From assembly GCF_016427535.1 (NCBI RefSeq), contig NZ_JAELXV010000003.1:434001-498000 (forward strand): a stretch of DNA of 64,000 bases. The letters run 5' to 3'. The notes under the pieces were generated by a model. That model worked only from the letters and a program-made list of their open reading frames with translations. It ran no database searches and had not been told where the DNA came from. This DNA is from Hymenobacter sp. BT559 (GTDB lineage: Bacteria > Bacteroidota > Bacteroidia > Cytophagales > Hymenobacteraceae). A program made the position numbers and the translations under genes. Below, in pieces: positions 28,418 to 36,527 of the stretch (within the stretch, counting starts at the first letter, position 1; every line of letters starts with the position of its first letter).

Positions 28418-28445
28418 CTTTTGTTAGGTTCGTTTGATTGCTCTC

Positions 28446-29300
28446 ATGTCGCCCCGTCGCGCTCTTCCTCTGCGCCTGCTCGATGCCCTGCTCTACAGCA
28501 GCGTGTGGCTGGCCGCCGCCGCCGCCGCTCAAACGGCAGGGGTGCTGCACGAGCTACCGGGTGGCTTCGTAGGAGCTGGGTGGCAGGCAGTGGCCCTGGT
28601 GTTTGCCGTCACGCTGCTCACTTATAACCTCGATGCTGCCCTGCCCTTCAAGCACCGGCAGCCGGTGGGCACCTCGGGGCGCAAGGCCTGGCAGCACCGC
28701 CACCGCTGGGGTCTAGCCACGCTGGCCGGCCTGGCGGCCCTAGGTGGCGCTTGGCTGCTGCTGGTAGGGGGCTGGCTGCACTACCTGCCGCTGCTGCTGC
28801 CGCTGGCCGCGCTGGCCCTGGGCTACTCGCTGCCGCTGCTGCCCTGGCGCGGCCGCTGGCGGGCCGTGCGCGAAATACCATTGCTCAAGGTGTTCCTGAT
28901 TGGCGGCGTGTGGGCGGCCGTGACGGTGGGCTTGCCCGCGCTGGCGCTGCACCGGCCGCTGGCCCCCCTGGCGCTCCTGCTAGCACAGCGGTTTTGTCTG
29001 GTGTCGGGGCTAGCCATTGTGTTTGATATTCGTGACTTTAGTCGCGACCGGCTTACTAATCTGCGCACCATGCCCGTGGTGCTGGGCCTGGGCGGCGCCA
29101 AAACCGTGGCGCTGGTGCTGCTCAGTATTTCGGTGGCCCTCGGCTTGTGGCGGGGCTCGCCGCTGCTGGTAGTGCTGCTGCCTGCGGCCTTGGCCGCCTG
29201 GGTTATCGCCGTATCGCGCGATACGCGGAGCGACTATTTCTTTGCCCTCATCGCCGATGGAGTGCTGCTGGTGCAGGCCGCGGCCGTGTTCCTGCTGTAG
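28446..29300 (+). CDS. UbiA-like integral membrane prenyltransferase homologue
   Basis: 284 residues from the ATG at 28446. About eight or nine membrane helices. The two places where UbiA enzymes carry aspartate-rich prenyl-diphosphate motifs read VTLLTYNLDAALPFK and VFDIRDFSRDR, so the second (DxxxFxxDR) is preserved while the first lacks the full NDxxD. It is therefore a diverged family member, catalysis uncertain. It is a single gene ending at a 50-base perfect palindrome. No quinone or haem genes adjoin it. Confidence 0.65.
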   Translation: MSPRRALPLRLLDALLYSSVWLAAAAAAQTAGVLHELPGGFVGAGWQAVALVFAVTLLTYNLDAALPFKHRQPVGTSGRKAWQHRHRWGLATLAGLAALGGAWLLLVGGWLHYLPLLLPLAALALGYSLPLLPWRGRWRAVREIPLLKVFLIGGVWAAVTVGLPALALHRPLAPLALLLAQRFCLVSGLAIVFDIRDFSRDRLTNLRTMPVVLGLGGAKTVALVLLSISVALGLWRGSPLLVVLLPAALAAWVIAVSRDTRSDYFFALIADGVLLVQAAAVFLL

Positions 29301-29329
29301 GAAGGAGGGCATGTCATTGCCCGGCAGTA

Positions 29330-29379
29330 AATAGGCCACCTAGGGCCTGGTGCCGGCACCAGGCCCTAGGTGGCCTATT
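29330..29379. terminator. Perfect 50-base palindrome between convergent genes
   Basis: The sequence is its own reverse complement over 50 bases with no loop, centred between 29354 and 29355 (…CCTGGTGCCGGCACCAGG…). It separates two convergent genes and contains two CCTAGG sites. Probably a bidirectional terminator, though T-runs are lacking. Confidence 0.75.
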
Positions 29380-29386
29380 GGGGAAG

Positions 29387-30085
29387 CTATAGTACTATGC
29401 CCAGCTTAAAGCCCGCCGGAAAGTAAATGCCTTGGTGCGCATAGTCAGAAGGCCCACTGCGAAACTGGCTTTCATCGAGCGCTGACCAAAAGTGACTTTT
29501 GCGGACGCCTACGCCGGCGTACACATCGAGCAGGGCCCAGCTTGCTAGTGCTAGCTGGTAGCCAGCTTGGGCGGCTACGCCGTAGCGCAGCACCGTTTCG
29601 CGGTAGCGCAGCGGGCCGTATACTAGGTAGGGTAGGCCGCCCGGTCCGGTTTCCTCGTGCCACTGGTCGCCTTGCGAAAAGTGAAGCCGGAAGAACTGCA
29701 CTTGTGGGCTATAACCCAAATACAAGCCCGTGGCGAAAGACTGGCCAGCCCTAGGGGCCGCCAGATAAAAGCGGTGCTGCCCCTGCAGGCCCGCGCCCCG
29801 CACCAGGTCGTTGTAACGGCGGCGGTTGGGGTCGGGGGCTGCGTCGGGACGGCCGGTGGGCCCCCAGTATAGCTGCGGGCCCACCGTGAGCGTTTGGGTG
29901 GGGTGGCCGGGCCGGGCGTGCTCGGCCTCAAGCCAAAACCCACTTAGCACCAAGTGCTGAGGTGTGGCTTTGAGGACCCAGCCGCTAGGCGCTTGGCCGT
30001 GGGCTCGCCCGCCCAGCAGCCCTAGGGCCAGGCAGCCCAGCCAGCAGGCACCCGCTGGCTGGCTTAATAAGGAAAACGCTGGCAT
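29387..30085 (-). CDS. Probable outer-membrane beta-barrel protein
   Basis: 232 residues. It starts one base after the stop of the LVIVD lipoprotein gene, so the two are almost certainly co-translated. An N-terminal signal peptide (ACWLGCLALGLLGGRAHG) is followed by alternating aromatic/polar strands (QHRFYLAAPRAG, ATGLYLGYSPQVQFFRLHF, VLRYGVAAQAGYQLAL, LLDVYAGVGVRKSHF) and it ends in a strand-like FPAGFKLGIVL. This is the pattern of small barrel proteins of the Bacteroidota. The function is unknown. Confidence 0.65.
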   Translation of the reverse strand: MPAFSLLSQPAGACWLGCLALGLLGGRAHGQAPSGWVLKATPQHLVLSGFWLEAEHARPGHPTQTLTVGPQLYWGPTGRPDAAPDPNRRRYNDLVRGAGLQGQHRFYLAAPRAGQSFATGLYLGYSPQVQFFRLHFSQGDQWHEETGPGGLPYLVYGPLRYRETVLRYGVAAQAGYQLALASWALLDVYAGVGVRKSHFWSALDESQFRSGPSDYAHQGIYFPAGFKLGIVL

Positions 30086-30086
30086 G

Positions 30087-31382
30087 CTACAGTGTAGGCG
30101 AAACCGGGAGCATACTCACCTGCTGCAAGCTGGTGCTACCAACCCGGTACTGGTAGAGGCCACCCGGCCCGATGGCCAGCAGGTAGTCGCCATTCGGAAT
30201 AACGTCGGTGATATTAGTCGTGAAGTGCTGGAGCTGCGTGAGGGCCGGGGCCTTACTGGCATCAAAGGTTTTGAGGCCGTCGTCGCACACGTAGAGGCGG
30301 TTGTTTTCAATACCTAGGCCACCCGGGTTGGTCAGCGGGTAGGTAGCGGCCAGGGTAGGCCGGCTAAGGTTCGTTAGGTCGATGACTTCGAGTGCGTTGG
30401 TAATGCCCCCGCCGCAGGTGCGGCCCGTGCGCAGGGTCACGTAGGCGTAGCGGCCGTCTACCACCACCGGGTCGCAGCTAATCAGGTGCTGGTAGAAGCT
30501 CACCCGCTGCGGGTTGGTGGGCGTGGCTACATCGTAGATGTACATGCCCGACTGCGTACCTAGGAATAGGTAGTGGTCCTGCGGAAAAATTGTTTCAATG
30601 CCAAACCCGACGTTTACCTGCTTGCTCGCCACTGGTGCAGCCGGGTTTTGCAGGTCAAACAAGCGTAGGCTATTGTCGTCTACGGTGTAAAGAGTCTGGC
30701 CCAGAATAGCAAAGCGAGCCAGCGAGCCGCCTTTGCCCGTGGTGGCACCCGGGGCCGCGCTAGAAGCATTGGACAGCGTATTGCTGTAAAACATCGGGCC
30801 CCAGTTCCGATAGGTCACCCGGTAGGGAATTACTTCGCTGGCAGTCAGCTTATGCCAGCCCACTACCACGGCATCGGCGGGGCGCTTGCCGACTTGATAG
30901 GCTTCTTCCAGCGGGCCCATCTCGGGCATGGGCAACTCGCGGAAAGCGTTGCGCACGCGTCCCGTAGGCTTGGCATTGGCCGGGTCGCTGATGTCGATGG
31001 TAACCAGGTCGGGGCCGTTGTCGGCATACAGCAGGTTGCCCCGCACGGCCAGGTCCACGTTGCCCGGAATGCGCAGGAAGCTCACCGGCTTAGGGCTGGC
31101 CGGGTCGCGGTTGTCGATAACGTGGATACCCTCGTATTTCTCATTCACAAATACATAGGCGCCGCGCAAGTAAATCTTGCCAGTATTGTGCAGCGGCTGG
31201 GGCGCTACAGTGGCCACCGAGCTTTCGAGCGTGCTGCGCGTCAGCAGCAGGGGCCGGTAGGCAGCATACACCAGGTAAGAAACGGTGTTTTCGGGCTCCG
31301 GGTCTTGGCGGGTGCAGGCTAGCAGGGTAAGCAGCCCCAGCAGCAGGGCCCAGCTCGATGGGCGAGGTAGTAGTCGGTTCAT
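30087..31382 (-). CDS. LVIVD-repeat lipoprotein
   Basis: 431 residues. The lipoprotein signal LLGLLTLLACTRQ places the lipid-bearing Cys at about residue 23. The body is made of LVIVD repeats predicted to form a beta-propeller: VFVNEKYEGIHVIDNRDPAS, LLYADNGPDLVTIDISDP, LRLFDLQNPAAP, MYIYDVATPTNPQ, ALEVIDLTNLSRP. Such proteins sit on the outer surface in the Bacteroidota; the ligand is unknown. It is co-transcribed with the barrel protein downstream (one-base gap). Confidence 0.85.
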   Translation of the reverse strand: MNRLLPRPSSWALLLGLLTLLACTRQDPEPENTVSYLVYAAYRPLLLTRSTLESSVATVAPQPLHNTGKIYLRGAYVFVNEKYEGIHVIDNRDPASPKPVSFLRIPGNVDLAVRGNLLYADNGPDLVTIDISDPANAKPTGRVRNAFRELPMPEMGPLEEAYQVGKRPADAVVVGWHKLTASEVIPYRVTYRNWGPMFYSNTLSNASSAAPGATTGKGGSLARFAILGQTLYTVDDNSLRLFDLQNPAAPVASKQVNVGFGIETIFPQDHYLFLGTQSGMYIYDVATPTNPQRVSFYQHLISCDPVVVDGRYAYVTLRTGRTCGGGITNALEVIDLTNLSRPTLAATYPLTNPGGLGIENNRLYVCDDGLKTFDASKAPALTQLQHFTTNITDVIPNGDYLLAIGPGGLYQYRVGSTSLQQVSMLPVSPTL

Positions 31383-31571
31383 GTGGCAGTCAGGCTAAAG
31401 GAAAATGACAAAGTAGCCCCACCCAAAAGCGGGGCACTCAATAGAGCCCGTATGACTGCCAAGAGGTTGCAATCCTAAAGTATTTATTTACTTATATGCT
31501 GTCAGCCGCTTGCTTGCAGTAGCCATGCAGCTTGGGCTGCGAACTCCAAACTACATGTCTATCCTCACAAC

Positions 31572-33122
31572 TCAGCCTTCCAACTCCCGCAATGCGGGCC
31601 CGATGTGCTGCACTAAGTCGCCCGCTATCAATCCAGCTTCGCCAGTGTGGGCAGCGGCCAAGTCGCCGGCGCGCCCGTGAGCTAGCACAGCCAGGCGCGT
31701 GGCCAGCAATGGGTTGAGGCGCTGGTCGGCGCGCAGGGCCAAGAGTAGACCCGTGAGCACGTCGCCGCTGCCGCCGGTGCCCATGCCGGGGTTGCCGGTG
31801 CCGTTGAAGTACACCTGCCCATCGGGTGCAGCCGTGGCAGTGTAGGCACCCTTCAATACCACAATGCAGCGGTGGCGCCGGGCAAAATCGCGCAGCAGGT
31901 CGAGGCGGTGGTAGTCGTCCTGGGTCTTCTCGGTGAGGCGCGCAAACTCGCCTAGGTGGGGCGTGAGCACCGTGTTTTCGGGCAGCAGGTCGAGCAGCTC
32001 GCGGTGGGTACCTAGGAGATTAAGCGCGTCGGCGTCGATGACGAGCGGCACTTTGGCTTCGCGCAGCAGCTTTTCGAGCACAACGCGGCTGGCGTCGTCC
32101 TGCCCCAGGCCGGGGCCGATGGCAATGGCCTGGTACGGCTTCAGGTCGGGCAACTCGCTGATGAAATCGGCCTGCGGGTCGGGCAGGCACATGGCCTCGG
32201 GCCGCGTAGTCTGGATGATGTCGTAGCCGCAGCCAGGCACGGCCACCGTTAGCAGGCCCACGCCGCCGCGCAGGCAGGCTCCGGCGCTGAGCACCGCCGC
32301 GCCCACCTTGCCCCGGCTGCCCGCCAGTAGCAGGGCGTGGCCGAAGGTATTTTTATAGGCGAACTTATTGCGCCTAGGTAGTTGCAGCTCGGGCTGCGGC
32401 ACGGCGTGCGGGGCAGCCCAGCCATCGGGCAGTGGCTTAGAATACTGCGTAAAGTGCCAGGGCGTATCGGCGTGGTCGATGTACTGCTGGCTCAGGCGAA
32501 TGTCTTCGAGGTGCCACTCGCCCACGTACTCGGCATTCTGCGGCAGCAAGAAAGCCAGCTTGGGCAAGCCAAAACTGACGGTGTGCATGGCGCGCACCAC
32601 GGGCGCTTCCGGGTCGGGCTGGGGGGCGTCGGCCAGCAGCCCGCTGGGTAGGTCGATGGCTACCACCCGGGCGTGGCTGGCATTGAGGTGCCGCACTACG
32701 TTGGCGGGCAGCCCGGTGAGGGGGCGCGTAAGGCCGGTACCAAATAGCGCGTCAATGACCAGAGTAGTGGGCTGAATGTCGGGCAGTGCATCGGCGGCCA
32801 ACTCCTGCACTGGAATGACCTTGGGCAGCACGTGGTGGTTGTGCTGGTAGTCGTCGGAGTACTTCTCGGCGGGTAGCAGGGCCAGGCGCACGGCGTAGCC
32901 GGCGTAGTAGAGCAGGCGGGCCAGCGCAAGGCCATCGCCGCCGTTGTTGCCGGGGCCGCACAGCAGCAGCACATCGGTGGCCGTGTGTGGGTCGTAGTGC
33001 CCGAGCAGCCACTCGGCCACGGCGGTGGCAGCGCGCTCCATGAGCTCGGTCGAGGTGGTGCGCTGCTCGCGGATGGTGGCTTGGTCAAGCTCGCGGATTT
33101 GGGCGGCGGTGAGGAGTTTCAT
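31572..33122 (-). CDS. nnr: Bifunctional NAD(P)H-hydrate repair enzyme (epimerase/dehydratase)
   Basis: 516 residues from the ATG at 33122 (a TTG at 33134 is rejected). Residues about 1-220 are the YjeF-N epimerase (MKLLTAAQIRELDQ, VLLCGPGNNGGDGLALARLL, IDALFGTGLTRPL). Residues about 235-510 are the ribokinase-like ADP-dependent dehydratase (KNTFGHALLLAGSRGKVGAA, AIGPGLGQ, VLTPHLGEFARL, GNPGMGTGGSGDVLTGLLLA). Together they repair hydrated NADH and NADPH. This fused arrangement is the common bacterial one. Confidence 0.95.
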   Translation of the reverse strand: MKLLTAAQIRELDQATIREQRTTSTELMERAATAVAEWLLGHYDPHTATDVLLLCGPGNNGGDGLALARLLYYAGYAVRLALLPAEKYSDDYQHNHHVLPKVIPVQELAADALPDIQPTTLVIDALFGTGLTRPLTGLPANVVRHLNASHARVVAIDLPSGLLADAPQPDPEAPVVRAMHTVSFGLPKLAFLLPQNAEYVGEWHLEDIRLSQQYIDHADTPWHFTQYSKPLPDGWAAPHAVPQPELQLPRRNKFAYKNTFGHALLLAGSRGKVGAAVLSAGACLRGGVGLLTVAVPGCGYDIIQTTRPEAMCLPDPQADFISELPDLKPYQAIAIGPGLGQDDASRVVLEKLLREAKVPLVIDADALNLLGTHRELLDLLPENTVLTPHLGEFARLTEKTQDDYHRLDLLRDFARRHRCIVVLKGAYTATAAPDGQVYFNGTGNPGMGTGGSGDVLTGLLLALRADQRLNPLLATRLAVLAHGRAGDLAAAHTGEAGLIAGDLVQHIGPALRELEG

Positions 33123-33243
33123 GGGATAAGGCAAGGTAAGGCAGCCACGTGGGGCGGTAGTAATAAGCGGATACTATACCGGTGTGTTGTAGTATTGGGA
33201 GAATTTTATATTCAAGGCTTTAGCTTTTAGCCACCTAGCTGCT

Positions 33244-34422
33244 ATGGAAAAACTTGTCCTTGTGGCCCTGCTGCTGGCTGGCGCCTCGGCCCACGCCCAG
33301 CAGGCCGCCTCACCGTATGTGTTTGCCGACGACATTGCGGCTACCCTGCGCACCCAGCCCGACCAAAATCAGCAAGCCGCCTGGCAATACTCTCGCATCG
33401 GGCGCTACCAAGCGGCACTAGTGGCGCACGAAAAAGGCGTAGTGCCCACCCCGCGCCCCTTGCCCCACGCCGATAGTCTAGCCTTTGCTGCCTACCGCCC
33501 TACCAATGCCAAAGCCTACATTCTGAAGCGGGCCCAGCACGAGCGCATCCTTATTATCAATGAGGCTCACCATGTGCCGCGCCATCGGGCGTTCACGGCC
33601 TCGCTACTACCCGAGCTGGCGGCGCAGGGCTATCACTACCTAGCCGTAGAGGATTTGCTAGAGGACGACTCGCTGAACTGGGCCGCTCGCCGCTACCCCG
33701 TGCAGGCCACTGGCAGCTACGTAGGTGAGCCTAACTTTGGCAACTTGCTGCGTACCGCCCAGCGTCAAGGCTACCAACTACGCTGCTACAACTACGGCTT
33801 TAGCCGCGAGGGCGACTGGGTGGCCCGCATTCGAGCCCGCGAAATGGCTCAGGCTCGCAATATTCAGCATATTCTGCTAGCCGACCCTAAAGCCAAAATA
33901 GTAGTGCACTGCGGCTACAGCCACGCTAGCGAGCAGCCTGACCCCGAAGATCAAACGCGTTGGCTGGCCAGCTACCTGCGCGAGTACACAGGCATCGACC
34001 CGTTTACCGTAGACCAAACCTCTCTCAGTGAGGGAGCTGGTAACCCTTATTACCAGCCGCAGCCCATGCGCGAGAGCGCGGTGTTGCTCGATGCGCGGGG
34101 CCGGCCCTTCAGTACCGCCGACAAGTATATGAGCGTCGATGCATATGTGTACCACCCGCCGGCTGCCTACATACAGGGCCGACCCACTTGGTTATTTACT
34201 GCCAAGCGCCAGCCGGTAGCGGTTGCCAGCCGTGTGCAGGTGCCCTATCCCTGCCAGGTGCTGGCCTACGTAGCCGGCGAGCCCGCCGAAGCCGTGCCGG
34301 TCGATATAATCGAGCTAGCTACCAAAGCGGATGCCACGGCCTTGGCCCTAGCCCCCGGCCGCTACCGCGTGGTAGTACGCAGCCGCAGCGGGCAGGTGCA
34401 AGAATTTGAACTGAAGCGCTAA
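33244..34422 (+). CDS. Secreted EreA/ChaN-like protein
   Basis: 392 residues. The first 19 residues are a signal peptide ending in SAHAQQAAS. The core, RILIINEAHHVPRHRAFTAS then AAQGYHYLAVEDL and VVHCGYSHASEQ, resembles the EreA/ChaN (erythromycin esterase-like or haem-binding) superfamily, where the conserved Glu-His pair (NEAHH) and a later His bind the ligand. Residues from about 290 onward form a separate beta-rich domain. Antibiotic inactivation cannot be claimed, since most family members have other roles. It is 24 bases ahead of an alpha/beta hydrolase, probably co-transcribed. Confidence 0.6.
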   Translation: MEKLVLVALLLAGASAHAQQAASPYVFADDIAATLRTQPDQNQQAAWQYSRIGRYQAALVAHEKGVVPTPRPLPHADSLAFAAYRPTNAKAYILKRAQHERILIINEAHHVPRHRAFTASLLPELAAQGYHYLAVEDLLEDDSLNWAARRYPVQATGSYVGEPNFGNLLRTAQRQGYQLRCYNYGFSREGDWVARIRAREMAQARNIQHILLADPKAKIVVHCGYSHASEQPDPEDQTRWLASYLREYTGIDPFTVDQTSLSEGAGNPYYQPQPMRESAVLLDARGRPFSTADKYMSVDAYVYHPPAAYIQGRPTWLFTAKRQPVAVASRVQVPYPCQVLAYVAGEPAEAVPVDIIELATKADATALALAPGRYRVVVRSRSGQVQEFELKR

Positions 34423-34446
34423 GTAGTAGGCGTTCTACCTTCGGCC

Positions 34447-34986
34447 ATGCAAAGTTCCACTCGCTTTTTCATTGTGCCCGGCCTGGGTAATTCGGGCCCC
34501 AGCCACTGGCAAACGCTTTTTGAGCGTCAATACCCCGATTTCACTCGCGTTCAGCAGCGCAGCTGGGATGCCCCCGACCGCGCCGAGTGGGTCGCAACGC
34601 TAGAGCAAGCCCTAGCGGGCGAAGACCTCAACCAAGTCGTGCTCATTGCTCACAGTCTGGGCTGCGCAACGGTGGCGCACTGGGCCAACACCTACGGCCA
34701 CCGCATCAAGGGCGCGCTACTAGTGGCTCCGGTTGATGTAGAAACTGACGCCTTCGCTACCCTTGCCCCTACCGGCTTTGCGCCTCTACCGTTGCTGCGG
34801 CTGCCTTTTCTGAGCAAAGTAGTGACGAGCACCACCGACCCCTGGGTGAGCGCAGCCCGCGCCGGGCAGTTTGCCGAGGCCTGGGGCAGCGAGTTGGTCG
34901 TAATTGGCGACGCTGGCCACATCAACGTATCCAGCGGCCACGGCGACTGGCCCGAAGGCCTAGCGCTGCTGCGCGATTGGGCCTAA
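34447..34986 (+). CDS. RBBP9/YdeN-family alpha/beta hydrolase
   Basis: 179 residues, the usual small size. FFIVPGLGNSGPSHWQ opens the fold, LIAHSLGCATVAHW carries the nucleophile Ser, and GDAGHINVSSGHGDWPEG carries the catalytic His, with an Asp in the TTDPWVS block. The family includes RBBP9, YdeN and related serine hydrolases; natural substrates are mostly unknown. It follows the EreA/ChaN-like gene closely. Confidence 0.88.
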   Translation: MQSSTRFFIVPGLGNSGPSHWQTLFERQYPDFTRVQQRSWDAPDRAEWVATLEQALAGEDLNQVVLIAHSLGCATVAHWANTYGHRIKGALLVAPVDVETDAFATLAPTGFAPLPLLRLPFLSKVVTSTTDPWVSAARAGQFAEAWGSELVVIGDAGHINVSSGHGDWPEGLALLRDWA

Positions 34987-35060
34987 CGGCTCAGCTTGAA
35001 CTCTGCGCGGTGTCCTGCGTTTTACCTAAGTATATCCCCTGCCTCTAAAACCAACCCGAG

Positions 35061-35519
35061 ATGCAAACCTGGAACGACGTTATTCGCCTGGCCAACCACG
35101 GCGCCCCCGAGCCGCCCCGTCGCGTAGAAAAAACCAATGCCGAATGGAAGCAAGAGCTCACGCCGCAGCAATACCACGTCACGCGTGAGCACGGCACCGA
35201 GCGCGCTTTTACTGGCGAGTACTGCGAGGCCCACGAGGCCGGCCTCTATGCCTGCGTGTGCTGTGGCACCCCACTCTACGACTCGCGCACCAAGTTTGAG
35301 AGCGGCACTGGCTGGCCCAGCTTCACGCAGCCAGTCGAAGAGAACGCGATTAAGTACAAGAAAGACACCAGCTATGGCATGGTGCGCGTGGAAGTGCTCT
35401 GCAACGTATGCGACGCCCACCAGGGCCATGTGTTCCCCGACGGTCCCGCCCCGAGCGGCCTGCGCTTGTGCATCAACTCGGCCAGCATCAAGCTGGTAAC
35501 TGAGAAAGCACCCGCCTAG
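35061..35519 (+). CDS. msrB: Peptide-methionine (R)-S-oxide reductase
   Basis: 152 residues. It reduces methionine-R-sulfoxide in oxidised proteins. The zinc cysteines ([11 protein letters not shown] and [12 protein letters not shown]), the substrate motif SGTGWPSF, and the catalytic Cys in [12 protein letters not shown] are all present. It is a single gene with a terminator overlapping the promoter of the next gene. Confidence 0.95.
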   Translation: MQTWNDVIRLANHGAPEPPRRVEKTNAEWKQELTPQQYHVTREHGTERAFTGEYCEAHEAGLYACVCCGTPLYDSRTKFESGTGWPSFTQPVEENAIKYKKDTSYGMVRVEVLCNVCDAHQGHVFPDGPAPSGLRLCINSASIKLVTEKAPA

Positions 35520-35537
35520 GTAGCTAGCCAACCAGGT

Positions 35538-35580
35538 AAACGCCCGTCATGTCTCAGCAAGCTCAGCATGACGGGCGTTT
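35538..35580 (+). terminator. Terminator after msrB
   Basis: Arms 35538-35551 and 35567-35580 (AAACGCCCGTCATG and complement) pair perfectly. The closing TTT runs directly into the TATCTTTG promoter of the next gene. Confidence 0.8.
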
Positions 35581-35588
35581 TATCTTTG
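35581..35588 (+). promoter_or_regulatory. Promoter -7 element for sdaAA
   Basis: TATCTTTG, an exact TAnnTTTG, abuts the msrB terminator stem. Transcription would start near 35594 and the ATG at 35625 is about 30 bases on. Confidence 0.6.
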
Positions 35589-35624
35589 TGCCTCTTCTCT
35601 GTTCCCTGCCTCACTCCACCCACC

Positions 35625-36521
35625 ATGTCGCTCCTTTTTACCGATTTCGCCTCCTGGCAGGCGCACTGCGCCGCCACCGGCGAGCCGCTTTTTCAGCCCG
35701 TGCTGGCCTACGAAATCGAGCAGAAAGGGGCCGCTGAGGCCGACATTTGGCCCGGTTTGCAACGCGCCTACGACGTAATGCGCGACGCTGTGCACACCGG
35801 CCTGACGGGCGACATGACTTCGCGCTCGGGCATGATAAATAACGGGGCCAAGAAGATTGCGGCCTCGCCTGTTACAGTGCTATCGCCCGAGTTCAAAAAT
35901 CTAGTGGTGAGCGCCCTAGGGGCCAAGGAAGTGAACTCGTGCATGGGCCGCGTAGTGGCCGCGCCCACTGCTGGCGCGTCGGGTATTTTGCCGGGCGTGC
36001 TCACTACCATTCAAAATATCCACCACCTGCCCGACCAGAAAATCCTGGAGGGCCTGCTGGTGGCGGCGGGTATTGCGCTTATTATCGAGCAGAATGCCTC
36101 GCTGGCCGGCGCCGTGGGCGGCTGCCAGGCCGAAACTGGCTCGGCCGCTGCTATGGGCTCCGGGGCCATTGTGTACTGCCTAGGTGGCACCGTGGAGCAA
36201 GTTTTTGCCGCCGTGGCCATCACCATTCAGTGCATGCTCGGGCTGGTGTGTGACCCCGTGGCGGGCCTCGTAGAGGTGCCCTGCGTGGTGCGCAATGCCT
36301 CAGCGGCGGCCATCGCATTTTCGTCGGCTCAGATTGCCATTGCGGGCGTCGACCCGGTTATTCCCGTTGACCAGTGCGTGGCGGCCCTGGGCGAGGTGGG
36401 CCAAAGCATGGAAACCCGCTATAAGGAAACCGCCCTAGGTGGCCTGGCCAACACCCGCCGCGGCCGTGAGATTGAGAAGATGGTGTTGGTGCAGGATGTC
36501 AACATCTTGCCCGATGAGTAA
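35625..36521 (+). CDS. sdaAA: L-serine ammonia-lyase, iron-sulfur alpha subunit
   Basis: 298 residues from the ATG at 35625; the longer frame from 35568 would include promoter sequence. It deaminates serine to pyruvate using a [4Fe-4S] cluster. Family blocks: DMTSRSGMINNGAKK, VNSCMGRVVAAPTAGASGIL, GAVGGCQAETGSAAAM, LVCDPVAGLVEVPCVVRN. The cluster cysteines lie within these. The beta subunit (SdaAB) is not in the window, so it must be encoded elsewhere. Confidence 0.93.
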   Translation: MSLLFTDFASWQAHCAATGEPLFQPVLAYEIEQKGAAEADIWPGLQRAYDVMRDAVHTGLTGDMTSRSGMINNGAKKIAASPVTVLSPEFKNLVVSALGAKEVNSCMGRVVAAPTAGASGILPGVLTTIQNIHHLPDQKILEGLLVAAGIALIIEQNASLAGAVGGCQAETGSAAAMGSGAIVYCLGGTVEQVFAAVAITIQCMLGLVCDPVAGLVEVPCVVRNASAAAIAFSSAQIAIAGVDPVIPVDQCVAALGEVGQSMETRYKETALGGLANTRRGREIEKMVLVQDVNILPDE

Positions 36522-36527
36522 GGCGGC

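Noticed and set aside
33244-34422. Call as erythromycin resistance esterase
   Set aside because: The core only resembles the wide EreA/ChaN superfamily; nothing specific to macrolide hydrolysis is seen.
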